Translations under genes and position numbers: made by a program
The notes under the pieces: model-generated
Told to the model about the DNA's origin: nothing
Databases searched by the model: none
The model's input: only the letters and a program-made list of their open reading frames with translations
Origin: Siphonodentalium dalli
Taxonomy: Eukaryota; Mollusca; Scaphopoda; Gadilida; Siphonodentaliidae
Assembly: GCA_032622095.1 (NCBI GenBank)
Contig: CP136064.1
Span: forward strand, 43,296,989 to 43,360,988
Direction: 5' to 3'
Length of the DNA: 64,000 bases
Part shown: piece after piece, positions 10,878 through 22,920 of the stretch
Layout: each line of letters begins with the position of its first letter
How positions within the stretch are numbered: the stretch's first letter is position 1

Positions 10878-11919
10878 CTATGCTGTAGGTGTTGAACCAA
10901 CACGCGCGCGTTTTTCCCGCTGTCCTCTGCCGCGGGGTAGAGGTGTAGAAGTAGCCTGTACATCGGCCGCTGGAAAACTGGGAATGTCTTCGTGGTCTAC
11001 AGGCTCCTGATACAAGGCATCATTTATGTATAGTTTTCCGTATACCATCCTAGCCTTCTTTCCGTTGTTTATTGCTTCCCTCATTATTGGCCCCAGTCGT
11101 CTACGCTCTTCACGAACTGATTCTGGTAGTTGTTCTGTCACGTTAAAGTTGGTGTGGGCTAGGGCTTGATTTTCGGACAATACCCTGCTTTTGTCATTCC
11201 AGAATAGAAATTTAGCCACGATAGGTCGATTCTTCCCAACACGTCTCCTTCCAAACCGATGCACGTTCGATATTTGAATGTCTTCACTATCAGATATTCC
11301 CATTTCCTGCCGCATGAACCATTTTATCAATTGCTCGGTGTTTTCTCCCTGGAATTCGAAGATTCCATGAAATATCAAATTATATTTCATGGAGCGACAT
11401 CTTAGATCGGTCACTTCATCCGTCAATTTAGTGTTAGCAAGACTGAGTTGCTTTAACAATTCCTCGGTTTCCTTTTGCTTCTGCTTGAAATCTTGCAATT
11501 GGTCGACGAAATATGTGTCCATTGCAATTAAGTCGCGTTTGTTACCCCCCCGCGACCACAGACACTCCATGGACTTCACCCTCAAGCTTCTTAACCGTGG
11601 ACTCAGTGGCATCACATCTTACTTGAACAGCCTTCACGGTGGATTCCATGCTGTCCAACCTACCAGTCATCAGCTCGAGCTTAGTGTCGATGCTATTCAG
11701 GGAACCAACAACCTGCGTGTTCATGCTAGTCAGCATTTGGGCAATCCCTTCAAGTGATATCGGGTTGCCTTCAGATATATGTTGTTGTTGATTTTGTGGT
11801 TGTGGCTGTTGTTGTTGTTGTGGCTGTTGTTGTTGCTGAATTGTTGAAGGCACATCGGTCCGAGAAAGTATTCTCTGCGTTTCCTTGAGCAAGTCGGCAG
11901 TTTCGTTTAGCGATGACAT
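10878..11919 (-). pseudogene. LINE ORF1: coiled-coil/RRM-type RNA-binding protein, one frameshift
   Basis: ORF1 proteins of LINEs coat the element RNA. The N-terminal part (from ATG at 11,919) has a Gln-rich run (~residues 28-46), then heptad-like sequence (SLNSIDTKLELMTGRLDSME) typical of a trimerising coiled coil. The second part (frame ending at 10,878) continues the coiled coil (KQKETEELLKQLSLAN), then an RRM-like core MKYNLIFHGIFEFQGEN, ISNVHRFGRRRVGKNRPIVA, and a C-terminal domain ending VYGKLYINDALY. The frames meet at a G8 run near 11,546-11,553 (minus strand), where one base shifts VVAGG-stop into GGNKRDLIAMDTYF. Order and strand fit ORF2 at 3.6-6.6 kb, with the 4.2 kb TIR element inserted between them. 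Confidence 0.85.
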
Positions 11920-13265
11920 GTTTTACCATATAGCAGCGACTTGGAGTAAGTGGTAGATACCCTCACTAAGAACGACAATCCAACCCGGCGTGTCTGAATA
12001 GTGTCAACAGAGCGTAACAGCTGTTTGGCACCACCCTTGATACCCTCAGTTAATAAAGCCAATCAATTGTTAACTACTACTCATCATTGTCACGAAAGTA
12101 GGACAGCTGGGTGGGAACGGCGGCAACAAACGGTTAACGGTAAAACAAAATCGCGTTTTTCCTAACCTTCAAAGTGACGAATTCTTGCAATCTTTCGATG
12201 TAGACACAACACCCCTGTATATCTGTATATATTCTTCGTGTGCGCTCCTATTTCCAAATATGATTTCAAACGAATTATGTGTTTTTAAGCGAAATATAAC
12301 CGGAGCTTCAGTGTTGACATCCACACTGTGGCCTTGACCTTGATACCCCTCGGCCAATCAAATTGCTCCAATTCATGAACAATATTTCTTGTATGAATCT
12401 GTATTTCAACGGGGCCAAAATACAGACTTGAGCTAAATATCACACAGAAATTGACATTAATTGGATAGTAAGCTGAAAGAAGATCGGACCGGTAGGTGTG
12501 AAATTCTAACAATGCGCCATGATAATGATCGCACCAGTCACTTGGGAAGTTAAAACACGGATCATTCCATTATTAGCCGACAATAGGGGTGGTCTGTATG
12601 GGTTGGGGCCCAACACTTTTGGCTGAATATGTGTTTGTCTATCGAGGGGGCGGGCGATAGAAAGTAAACTGAACGAGATCAAAACCTGTTTCGAATGTAT
12701 AATCCACAATAATCACATAATGTTATTCAGAATGATACATTGAGAAAATTTCACAAACTGTTCTCATATACATGCATGTGCGCGGAAAATACAGGCACTA
12801 TACACAGGTTTGCTTACGTCTTTTGTTATGAATGCCGGTGATATTTCATCAAACAAACGTCATGCCATTATTGTGGAAGAGTTTCACTTCGGAGTCCGAA
12901 CACTACCGGCACATTGTCTCCTGTATGTGTTCTGAACGATAATTCCATTATGACAACAAGGCGAAAAATAACTTAAACAGCTGAAATAAAACAGTTTATT
13001 GTCACAACGAAGAATCTGTTTTATCAAGAAACACGTTATCAGTATAAAACGTTCTAAAATTCGGACACAAAATGATTTATCAATGCTGATATATAATGCA
13101 GACCCAAGTGAGCTGATTGTCAACGAACATTTGACTAATTATTCAACAGGAATATGTAACACCACAATCCATTCAATTAACTTTTAATTGAATGGTAATT
13201 GATAGGTAATCGTCGAATATAATGTGGCTCAATTGTGTTTGCCTTGGGGTGTGAACCGTTTTATA
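11920..13265. other. LINE 5' flank/UTR and AT-rich DNA, no gene seen
   Basis: The first few hundred bases may be the LINE 5' UTR: GATACCCTCA-like and CCTTGACCTTGATACCCCTC phrases recur at about 11,956, 12,040 and 12,334, each close to a CCAATCAA. Nothing else is recognisable. Confidence 0.4.
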
Positions 13266-13273
13266 AATATGTC

Positions 13274-13364
13274 ATAACCCCCTTGGGTATCTGTACAAGA
13301 AATATAGACCGCGCCGCTTCGCGGCTTGGTCTATATTTCTTGTACAGACACCCAAGGGGGTTAT
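13274..13364. repeat. near-perfect hairpin, 37-bp arms
   Basis: The left arm begins ATAACCCCCTTGGGTATC and the right arm ends GACACCCAAGGGGGTTAT. One mismatch is seen, with a 17-base GC-rich loop (GCGCCGCTTCGCGGCTT). It looks like a small foldback element. Confidence 0.9.
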
Positions 13365-13589
13365 AACCTATACGTATATAAATATAGTCACATGTACTTA
13401 ATGCAGACTTAGTCTCGACAGAGACTGGTGCACACAAATTCAATAAATACAAATGTATAGACTGCCAACCCATGTCGGTATAAAGCTGCTATTACAGACA
13501 TGCGGCTGATGCATGAGGCTACATGTAGATTGGTTTTTATATATAGGCACAACGTTTCAAATCATATATATTATATAAATCACTGGGTT

Positions 13590-13648
13590 TGTGGCTGATG
13601 CAGTTAAGCACATATTTAAATCGAATGGGTTTAACTGCATCAGCCACA
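13590..13648. repeat. 18-bp-arm hairpin
   Basis: TGTGGCTGATGCAGTTAA and its exact reverse complement are separated by a 23-base AT-rich loop. Confidence 0.85.
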
Positions 13649-13649
13649 A

Positions 13650-14479
13650 CCTCAGTTGTGGCACGCGTCAGTCGCAGGTCTGTGAAAACAGGAATTCGAC
13701 TTGCATAAAGTAGCCTGACAGAATCACTGGATATAAAGACCAATGTATACAGCAAAAGGGTATCGTGTAAACTATATCCTTCGAATGTCCGGCGAATATC
13801 ATATTAGCCTATAGCCGGGACAGAGACTGGTAATGCTACAATTAACCTATGTCCATCAACCGTGGTCAAAATTTTCAACTGTTCTAAATATCGTTGAATT
13901 CCAGACATGTACTAGTACATTTATAGTCGGAAATTTCACAAGAAACAATAGGTTGAAATCTTTTTGTAGATTGATTATCAAACAATCTATTAGTGTGGAA
14001 TAATTTGTGTTAGACCAACAGATCAGGTCTGATGTTTCTAAAACCTTGAGGCTACTCAATAGATGCTATAGGATTTTGCAATTTGTATGTTCAAATTTCA
14101 AATGTTCTCACACGGCCCAGTGAAATCTGTGTCACCGATCACACAAGGATGGAGTTGTATTAATAATAATAACATGCATGAGCGTTATGTTTTATTAACA
14201 GCCCTTGGACCTATTTGTGGTCCTTGACTGTCGGGACATTATTTAATGCCCTCCAAAATTATTATTATACCCCTCCCCCCCCCTGCAAGTTGTGGGGGGG
14301 TTATACTGGAAACATCTCTGCCCTCCTTCTGTCCATGGACACAAATTTGTGCAGAGTATTTCTCAGTCATTTTTAATCATTTTCCATGAAACTTGGCACA
14401 GACAGCAACCACAATGATAACCTGTGCACCTGTGATTATGAAGTCTGTCCAATTGTTTTTAGTTATCCCCCTATTTGAC
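13650..14479. other. no gene seen
   Basis: A C-rich run flanked by G-rich sequence (CCCCTCCCCCCCC ... GTGGGGGGG near 14,271-14,300) is the only notable feature. Confidence 0.45.
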
Positions 14480-14820
14480 TTAAAGGTACTCAATCCGATC
14501 AGAGGGTCCCCATCGCAACAGATTCCAACAACAACAAAATTTTATCAAAGGTCACTTTAGTTATCAGAATCAAATAATTATCCAAAAATAATGCTAACGA
14601 CTGTGAACTATCGTATATAATTGCCCAAAATCTGTTGTATAGCAACATTTTGTTCAATGGAATTTAGTATCGAGAGTATGTCAGTCGGCTTTTTCAGGAA
14701 ACTTCTGTGACAGAAAGTATTCCTGATAATGAAAAATAATAGATTTCTAAAATCGATATCTAATAAATCTGAGCTTTGATGGGTGCCTTCCTCGACTCGA
14801 ATCAAATATTGTTTACCCCA
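14480..14820 (+). mobile_element. TTAA-flanked MITE, right end lost (family 1)
   Basis: It begins TTAA then AGGTACTCAATCCGATCAGA, the family TIR. The body matches the copy at 29,274-29,751, including the segment with GAGCTTTGATGGGTG and CCTCGACTCGAATCAAATAT. It stops at GTTTACCCCA, where the adjacent SINE begins, so the right TIR is missing. Confidence 0.8.
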
Positions 14821-14821
14821 T

Positions 14822-15024
14822 GATGTTGTCAATTTTACTGGTGGAGGAAAGTCCCACTGCGTGTAGAAACCACCAACCCCCAGAAAGCAACTGACAAAAC
14901 TTGCCCAGATACATGATTCCAGTCACCCTTCCTATGACGGGGTTCGAACCAGCTTCGTCAGCGCTGGACGGCCTGTGACGGTGTAATACACCTGTCACTC
15001 TACCGATTCGACCACCGGGGGCTC
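14822..15024 (-). mobile_element. tRNA-derived SINE
   Basis: On the minus strand a tRNA-like head starts near GCCCCCGGTGGTCGAATCGG. An A-box-like TGGTCGAATCGGTAGAGTG (14,996-15,014) and a B box GGTTCGAACCCC (14,939-14,950) have tRNA-like spacing for pol III. A non-tRNA body follows (CTGGGCAAGTTTTGTCAG), then a tail with TTTCCTCCACCAGTAAAA, a module I associate with widespread metazoan SINEs. No clean A-tail is visible. It abuts the truncated MITE, so it may have inserted there. Confidence 0.8.
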
Positions 15025-15029
15025 CTGCT

Positions 15030-16090
15030 CCAACTTGAAAACAAATTTGACTTCTTGTCTGATATAATACAAAATGTGTTGGATATTTTAGGAGGTGGGT
15101 ATGGGGAAGGGTGGCTTTATACATTTCAAATTCAAGGTGCATCCCTCCCCAATGGAGACGCTCCATCCACGTCCCTGATGAATGTTGGTGAAGTACATAT
15201 GTGATTTTATAGCCCTGGAAGTTATTGCTGTGGCCAATTTTTCAGATTTCATGTGTATGTATACAATTGCAATTAAATAACTAGTCTGAGTAATAGCTTT
15301 TTCTAATGAAAACAATATTGTAATAAGTGTTTACTAATTTTTGCAGATAACCTCAGCTTATCGTAAGAATGAGTGATGTGATCCTCTGAATTTGCTGCAA
15401 GACAACTTCGCCATAATTCTGGAATTTGTGATAGGACAAAACATTTCCAATGTCAGTCTGTGTCTGTGAGTAAAATATAATGATATTACTTTGCATTTCA
15501 ACTAATCTTTTAATTTTGCGGGGCATTGGGGCTACATGATCGGACTCACATGTATCACAACCTACATGCACATGTACAGTCGGTCAGGATGCTGAAATCA
15601 ATCATCCAGATGAACTACTCTCATAATGAGGGGGTGCTTACGACTCTACGGCAATGCCATCGATGTGTGCTTCTTACGGAACACTCATTTTAGCACTGCG
15701 AAGCTCAACAGGGATATTATATAGATATATTCTTCGCTGATGTTGAATCAAATATGAATCATATAATCATGCAGCAGCATGTTTAATTGAATATGATTTT
15801 TTTAATATTTGCAGGATCCTAAAATTAAGTTACCCCTAGTGTCATCGAGAATCTGTTATCAAATGAGTTGCAGAAGGTGCATGGATATATTTTGCGACAG
15901 CAAAACTCGAGCAGAATGTAATTATGCACTGTCCACCATGATTTTGATAAAATATTTGAGATTATGGTACAATTTGTGTTCTGTATTATTCTACACCATT
16001 GTGTCAATCCATGAGTCAGCTACCTTTATTGTGATTTAAGTCTGATGGATAACCGGTTATGATCGGGACATCACCTGAAGCTGATTGTTG
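15030..16090. other. no gene seen
   Basis: Only short ORFs without recognisable content occur here. Confidence 0.45.
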
Positions 16091-16095
16091 AAATA

Positions 16096-16469
16096 CCCCG
16101 CTGGACAAAACAAGTGTCCATTGGCACCGCGGTGTATTTGCCGTTCGGCCGCGGTGTCAGAGTTTGTAACTGCAGTTGAGCACCGCGGCCGAACAGGAAG
16201 TACACCGCGGCGAACAGCAAATACACTGCGACCGAAAGGCAACTACACCGCGGCTGAACGGCATGTACACCGTGGTTAGATTCCTGGTTTGTATCGTCTT
16301 TTTTCAGTTTAATGAACGTACACTGCGGCAACTACACCATGGCCGAATGGCAAGTACACCGCGGCCCAACTGTAGTTAGCCGGTGGAGCCCCGGTGTAGT
16401 TGCATTTCATCCGCAGTGGCAACGCTAACAGCACCGCGGTTAAGTGGACACTTGTTTTGTCCAGCAGGG
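16096..16469. mobile_element. 374-bp GC-rich MITE with internal 22-bp repeats
   Basis: The TIRs are CCCCGCTGGACAAAACAAGT at the left and ACTTGTTTTGTCCAGCAGGG at the right. TA lies on both sides as a possible target duplication. Inside, units of ~22 bases with the frame ACCGCGGCYGAACRGCAAGTAC recur at least five times near 16,182-16,270 and again near 16,320-16,370, and an inverted version lies at 16,127-16,160. The element is far richer in GC than its surroundings. Short ORFs on both strands are repeat artefacts. Confidence 0.85.
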
Positions 16470-16499
16470 TACTAAATGTACATATAATAGCTGTTTGTC

Positions 16500-17180
16500 A
16501 CCTTTCCAACATCAACAAAAAATAGTTCCGGCTTCTATTCCACTAGAGGCATACAATAATAGGTATTCAATGGTGAGATTTGGTTGAATAGTCAATAGGT
16601 GTGGAATAAAGCTTTATTTTATTTTACTTCTAATTACACAGCTGCAATATTTTGGTCTATTTCGTAAATTCAGTTACATTGTTGGTATAATTTTTCAGCT
16701 TGTCCACGATAGTGCAATCCTGATGTCATTGAGACTCGCAACATATTTGACATCATGCATGACAGCCTATCCAGTACCAGAGAATTAATTTAATTTCTTG
16801 CCATGTTCAATATATAACTAACTTGCCTAGATAGTGGACAAATATTATTACTTGATTGAATATTGGTGTGTAGTAAATACAAAACCAAACCACACCTGCA
16901 AACAATTGTCCACTTATCTGTTATGTTAAAGTGTTATGCTGCAAGATGCAATTTGACACTGGCCACTCATGTAATATTTCACGGAAATTGAGCCCCAACA
17001 AATTGGTGCAATAACGTTCACCGTATTGACAGTCTGTATACTAACTATACTCACATGTTTTTTTTAATATTTGGAGTGATTATTTATTTTACTTCATTGT
17101 ATAATAATTATATAAAGCATTTCATGTATAATTTAGCGTGCAAACTCTCAAGTTGATTCAATGAACCCCATATATTCAGC
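16500..17180. other. no gene seen
   Basis: AT-rich DNA without a supported feature. Confidence 0.45.
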
Positions 17181-17575
17181 TTCCAACAACATATTTTGAA
17201 ATGCTGCTTCAGTTATCAGAATCGATTAATTGCTCAAAAATAATGTCAATTATAGTATAAAATTACTCAAAATGTGTTATTTATCAACATGTTTTTCAAT
17301 GAAAATTTTGCCTCATTATCAACACAAAGCTACTTGATTTTAGAGTTATCTTCATCCGCAATTTGGTCCAAGACCATTGGCCCGTTGACTTTTTCCCAGG
17401 CCACTATTAAGTCTCGATGGTGAAAAATAATAGATTTAAAAATGAATATGTAATAACTCTTAGCTTTGGTGGGTGGGTTCATCGACTCAAATCAAATATC
17501 CTCCCACCCGAATCCAAATATATAGTAATTGAGCCTTATTGAGGGGCATCTAATCGGATGATGCATACTTAATAT
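17180..17575 (+). mobile_element. diverged family-1 MITE copy, ends decayed
   Basis: Phrases TTCCAACAACA, TTAGCTTTGGTGGGTGGGTTC and CGACTCAAATCAAATAT follow the same order as in the better copies, and a decayed right end TCTAATCGGATGATGCATAC resembles the TIR. The left end is not recognisable. Confidence 0.6.
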
Positions 17576-17947
17576 TGATTATATTTAAACAGTTTACAGC
17601 TCTGTTTGTTCTGAGCAATAACTATTTCTAAAAATAGTGACAAATATATGTCCCACAGGGCAACTTGATAGTCACATTATATAAGGAAATCAATATTAAT
17701 TGATAGTAGTGTTCCCAGGTAGGTGTTTTTGATTCATTTCTCTTATGTTATACTGAGGAAACTATATACTTGTTGTGTGAACAGATAATTCATCTTTAAA
17801 TTGAAGCCTGGAAATCATAGAGTGTGTCATTTCATGTTTGGGAAATATGATTAACATTGGTACAAGTGACCTAGATAGCTGGAACCTGATTTGTGGATTT
17901 TCATCAACAAGTGGGGGGAGGTGTGTCTGAAAATGGTTGGTTAAATG

Positions 17948-18353
17948 TTAAAGGTACTCAATCCAATTAGACCCTCATAAATTACTATTTCTTTGGCTTC
18001 TGAGGTAAAAAAAATAATTGATTCAAGTCGAGTAACCTACCCATCAACCCTCAGAGTGATCAGATATAAATGTTTGAAGTTTTGTTATCTCTTGTTTCTG
18101 GCCCAGAACATGCCGTCAAAAGGAAGTTCTCAGTGCTTCATTTTAGAGTTATCCATCTTTGTCCGTTTGAATAAATGTTTCTGTTGCAATTATTAGTACA
18201 CATCTCGAGAAAATTACAAATTAAAAAAAAAATCAATATCTGATCATTCTGAGCTTTGATGGATGGGTTCCTCGACTCAAATTAATTATTTTTAACCCCT
18301 GAAGCCGAAGAAATAGTAATTTAGGGGTGCTTAATCAGATTGAGTACCTTTAA
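17948..18353. mobile_element. TTAA-flanked MITE, complete copy (family 1, 406 bp)
   Basis: TTAA lies at both ends. The TIRs are AGGTACTCAATCCAATTAGA and, inverted, TAATCAGATTGAGTACCT. The halves are partly self-complementary (CTATTTCTTTGGCTTC against GAAGCCGAAGAAATAG). The TTAA target suggests mobilisation by a piggyBac-type transposase; none is encoded here. Confidence 0.88.
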
Positions 18354-18359
18354 GATCCA

Positions 18360-19315
18360 TGCTATAATAGATTTTTTTCAGTTCAAATCATGACATACAT
18401 AAAAAATAATTAAAAATTCTGACTTCATATATTTATTTTTTCAGGATGACTACAGAATCAGATATACAATGTGCTATATGAGGAAGTAGAGGTCTACTAT
18501 ACAGTAATGATATGTTACTACTTCTAGCTTCAAAATGCCATGAGTTGAATTTCCCATTCAAGGTGGATGACAAACAGTATTTATGGACCAGTTCTCAAAT
18601 GTGTGACAATCTTCAGCCGTGTAATATCATACACATGCTTTGTAAATTACCATGCAATATGTTATTGTGAAGGAGGATGGATGATAAGTCACATTATTGT
18701 AATTGATGATCTGACAATATTCAACTAAGGAATTTTCTGTTCTCTGTTCATTAAATTCATGGTAAAAAAAAGCCTTGATTTTGGCTAACTACAGGATTGG
18801 AGCAGTGGTCATACTATTATTCCTCTAATTTATTAACTGACTGAAACAGCTGAAGTGGACTATCTAATAACATTTATCCAGTGAACATGTCTTCTTGTGC
18901 CTCAACTGTTACTGTAGTGTCAACCAGAATTTGAAGGCTCCTGCAGCACATGAAATATGAATTTTCAGCTTCATTTGTTGGATATGTAGTTATATACCAT
19001 TAAAATAAAGTTCATGTAAAATAATTATACTCTTTGAGAATAAACTTTCCTCTATCAATGTAATGGTGGTAACATTGTATTGAAAAACGATGTCAGTTTA
19101 ATATAATATGGGTTTATTTATCTACTGAAAATAGGATAAGTCAGTGGGGTGTACAATTAAATAACATCAAAGAGACCATATTTTATCTTGGTGTTTGGTG
19201 TGATGACACCTTATCAGTGTTCTGTGTATTCTGCTTCTGAATTGTAATGTACATGTAAGCATTGATACTGAATCTTAATTGCCATGAGACACCATGAAAG
19301 TAATAGAGAAGTGAT
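18360..19315. other. no gene seen
   Basis: AT-rich DNA with no supported feature. Confidence 0.45.
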
Positions 19316-19319
19316 TCCT

Positions 19320-20530
19320 GTTCAATGACTGGTGGTATCCTAACTACAGTATATGTAACGCAACAGAAATTGCTGGTCCCACTTTTACTTGTAACTTCTT
19401 TCGTAAATTTTAACAGTACTTATCTGACAGTGCTTTCTCGTCAAAAGTTCAAAACAGATAAAAACGATAAATTTAATATATGCTCAGTTTTCGAAAAATC
19501 CTCATGTCATTGATGCGGGAGAGGTGGCTTGGAATCATTCCAAAGATCCTCATGCCCTGTCAATTGAAGAGGTGACTTCGATGCTGACTCCAGAATAAGA
19601 TCAATTATTAAAATGCATGTAACATGCATGTAACTCTATTCATAATAGCATTGTTTGTATTGTCATTGCCATTTTATTGTACCGGTATATATGAATTTCA
19701 ATGCCAACTTTCTCTGAAGTTAGTTCCATTCCACAAATCCGTTATACATGTATATGATAACTAATGGGTTGATACTTTTTGGAGAGTGTTGTGTCCTCTT
19801 GTCAAAACTTATCAAAATGATATTTTCATGCGTGACTTGGAGTCATTCTAAAGATCCTCATACCCTGTCAATTGAAGAGGTGACTTCGATGCCTTATCCT
19901 GGATGCAAGCAATTAAAATATAAACTTGACTGCATCTAACTTTTCCGGTTCAATATAATTGTTTAATTGCCAATTTATTTTACAGGCAAATGACAATGCC
20001 AACTATGGGTGATGTTCGATCAATTAAGCGTACTGGATGTATATCTAATAGCACATTCCGCGGGATTTTATTCTGGGTAACATTTTTCTGACAATGCTGT
20101 GTTTTCTCAACAAAATTTATCAATATGATACTTTCATTCTCAGTGTTTGAAAGATCTTCATGTCATTGTCTCATTGACATGGGAGAGGTGGCTTGGAGTC
20201 AATCCGAAGATCCTCGTGAATGAGAATGAAAGTATCATATTGATAAATTTTGTTGAGAAAACACAGCATTGTCAGAAAAATGTTACCCAGAATAAAATCC
20301 CGAGGAATGTGCCATTAGATATACATCCAGTACACTTAATTGATCGAACATCACCCATAGTTGGCATTGTCATTTTCCTGTAAAATAAATTGGCAAATTA
20401 AACAATTATATTGAACCGGAAAAGTTAGATAAATAGTGAGTTAAACTTTTCTTGCCCATTTCATTGTCATTGCAAATTTATTATACCAGTACATGTAAAT
20501 GCCAATGTAATATGAGGTCCATTCAGCATA
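19320..20530 (+). repeat. degenerate ~300-330 bp tandem units
   Basis: AAAGATCCTCATRCCCTGTC with AATTGAAGAGGTGACTTCG recurs at about 19,540 and 19,850. GGGAGAGGTGGCTTGGA recurs at about 19,517 and 20,190. TTTTATTGTACCGGT-like sequence followed by AATGCCAAC recurs at about 19,672, 19,970 and 20,475. The units are diverged, and the third is overprinted by the palindrome at 19,935-20,429. Confidence 0.65.
19935..20429. repeat. large palindrome, ~208-bp arms, 78-bp spacer
   Basis: The left arm 19,935-20,142 starts TCTAACTTTTCCGGTTCAA and the right arm 20,221-20,429 ends with its reverse complement. By eye only a few mismatches occur along the arms. The spacer carries GGGAGAGGTGGCTTGG of the local tandem unit. 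The near identity implies a recent inverted duplication or arm-to-arm conversion. Confidence 0.93.
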
Positions 20531-20739
20531 TATAACATATGATAGCATGTTTTTCATGATTTGTTTTGGCTAATAAAAAAAAGAAGTAATAATTATGGCT
20601 TTCAATATCAAACATTCTTACTGTGATGGCCTAAATTCAGTGGCCTCAACCATGCAATTCTGATTCGACATTACAGTTGCTACATCACCCAAAAATGTCC
20701 AATATTTGCAAAAAGAATGCATGTAAATTTATTACACAT

Positions 20740-21180
20740 AAAGTGTATAGATTAGTTGGTACACAGTGTGTGTACCAAATATGCACAATACTGGGTACTA
20801 TATACTACAAAATTGTGTAGGTTGTTACACAGATGTGTATAAATAAAGTACACACTACTGTGTACTATGTACACAAATGTGTATAAATAAAGTACACACT
20901 AACTGTGTATTATCTGTGTACTAACTGTGTAGTAACTGTCTACCAACTGTTTACTACACACAAGTGTATAGCGACTACACATACATGTGTGTATAGAGGT
21001 ACACATATTGTGTGTACCAAAAATTGCTCTATACACATACATGTGTGTATAGAGCTACACATATTGTGTGTACCAAAATTGCTCTACAGTTTCTACACAT
21101 AATTGTTGGAGAGCAGATGTTACACATATATGTGTACAAAGTGTAGCGTTTCTACACAGTGTTTTGTAGAGAGTATACCC
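20740..21180 (+). repeat. GTACACA-rich low-complexity repeat with a 57-bp duplication
   Basis: Many overlapping TGTGTAC/GTACACA motifs occur. The segment CTACACATACATGTGTGTAT ... CAAAATTGCTCTA occurs twice back to back (~20,975-21,090), and TGTGTATAAATAAAGTACAC occurs twice at ~20,834 and ~20,879. A cysteine/threonine-rich 65-codon ORF here is a repeat artefact. Confidence 0.85.
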
Positions 21181-21189
21181 TTTAATATA

Positions 21190-22600
21190 CATTGTATACA
21201 GATATACATGTAAATACACCAAATTTTGTCTTTGCGGGGAAATCTATCACAAAGTGATGAACAGCGCGTGAAACTCGTGTTGAGAGACATCAGGACATGC
21301 CCTTTGTCAGATTGATTTAAACCCAAAATGAGATCGGAGTATACTGGTCCATGAGCAATACAATTCATTCCGCATTATTATATCCCATATTCATTTGGAA
21401 AGTGGCTAGATCAAATCATAATGAATTTTAACCGACAAAACTCAATATAAAATAAATATCAGATTTAATTACGTAATTAAACATGTACCAGCGTAATGAT
21501 GGGACTGAACCCTTCCTTGCAACTTTCAATCGTGATGTTGTTAAAATAAAGACCTTTCTCTCACTTCCGTGCGGAAAATTGAAAAAAGCTGGTAAATTGC
21601 TTTGACTTTTTGGCAAGTTTTTCAGAGTATATAAATCATGTAAATAATGTGTTGATAAATTTATTTTATACATAAATTGGAGGTTCAAATGAATAAGAAA
21701 ATACGACTGCCAAATTTGGAAAAACTGTGTTACATATATATGTGCTGAATTATTTCTCATTTCGGAACTAATTTGGTATTTGTACGCGCAGTTCACATTT
21801 AAACTGATGGGGACTCCCCATTTGTTCCCATCAATATGGAACTACAAACGCTGAAAATTGCGCACAAGACAATTGAGTATACTCACCGATCACTAATAGG
21901 TGACAGAGTAGTATGTTGGTAAGAAATGAAGGTCGAAAACTGTACAGAACATTCCACGCTAACGACATCTCTCTACCAAGCAAGCCGCATGCATTACATC
22001 ACTATACCGTCTGGGTATATCGGTGTCCCGCGATTTGAGTGAAGGAAGTTCGATTTTCTTATTGCATGACAGCCAGAATGCACTGTCAATTAATCTGTAA
22101 TATACAGCGAGTTAAGGGGATGCTGGTGTAACGACTTTTCCACCAGCACAAGGAAATATCAGTTCTTCGGTTCTATAAATTCTAAAGATCCCACCGATCT
22201 GCATTCAATATACAATATGTTTATTTCTCATTAAACTGTAAAAACAGTGTTTGAGATTAATACATAATATAGCAGGGGGGTATACACGGAAATATATAAT
22301 AGATACATGTTCACATGTATATACATATTCATATGGATAAAAATAAATTATAATTGTTACGAGGACAAACAAAGTGGATTCTCTCCCATTTAAGTATCAG
22401 TATTACAAGTAATTAACAATAAGATTTAGAGAAGAGAAATATTCATTCCATCACGACAGAGTTATTATTGATAATTTTCTATAAAAAGCATATTGATCCA
22501 CTTTATTATTGGATATGGGCAGCCAATATTGCTGGTATAATAATAATATCGAAGCAATTTCTGGTATAATAGGAAAACTTCAAATAACTTATTTTTCCGA
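21190..22600. other. no gene seen
   Basis: A 122-codon minus-strand ORF at 21,428-21,796 has no recognisable content and lies in AT-rich DNA. Nothing else is supported. Confidence 0.4.
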
Positions 22601-22608
22601 CTCTATCG

Positions 22609-22920
22609 TTACGTGCGCTCGCGCAACAGTATGGCGATCAGACAGATTCGTAGCTTGGTAGCTTGGTGTCACACTCCATGACGTCACCAAAAACGACGTA
22701 AAACCTCGTGGCGTTCTGACATTTTTACTGTGCCGCGTTTTTGCTATGTTTATTACGTGCGCTCGCGCAACAGTATGGCGATCAGACAGATTCGTAGCTT
22801 GGTAGCTTGGTAGCTTGGTGTCACTCTGTTCCGTTTCACTCCATGACGTCACCAAAAACGACGTAAAATCTCGTGGCGTTCTGACATTTTTACTGTGCCG
22901 CGTTTTTGCTATGTTTATTT
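22609..22920 (+). repeat. 144-bp tandem duplication at the left edge of the 1,340-bp array
   Basis: Two units start TTACGTGCGCTCGCGCAACA at 22,609 and 22,753. Each contains GTAGCTTGGTAGCTTGG, CCATGACGTCACCAAAAACG and GTGCCGCGTTTTTGCTATG. The second has an extra TAGCTTGG copy and a 12-base insertion. Each carries a TGACGTCA (CRE-type) palindrome. The minus-strand 88-codon ORF is this duplication in translation. Confidence 0.9.

Noticed and set aside
11389-11757. 122-codon plus-strand ORF opposite LINE ORF1
   Set aside because: It is the antisense shadow of the ORF1 coding sequence.
14822-15024. Possible functional tRNA gene (A and B boxes)
   Set aside because: The cloverleaf is imperfect and the sequence continues into a SINE-type body and tail, so a tRNA-derived SINE fits better.
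22589-22855. 88-codon minus-strand ORF with an internal repeat
   Set aside because: It is the 144-bp tandem duplication in translation; the internal protein repeat follows from the DNA repeat.
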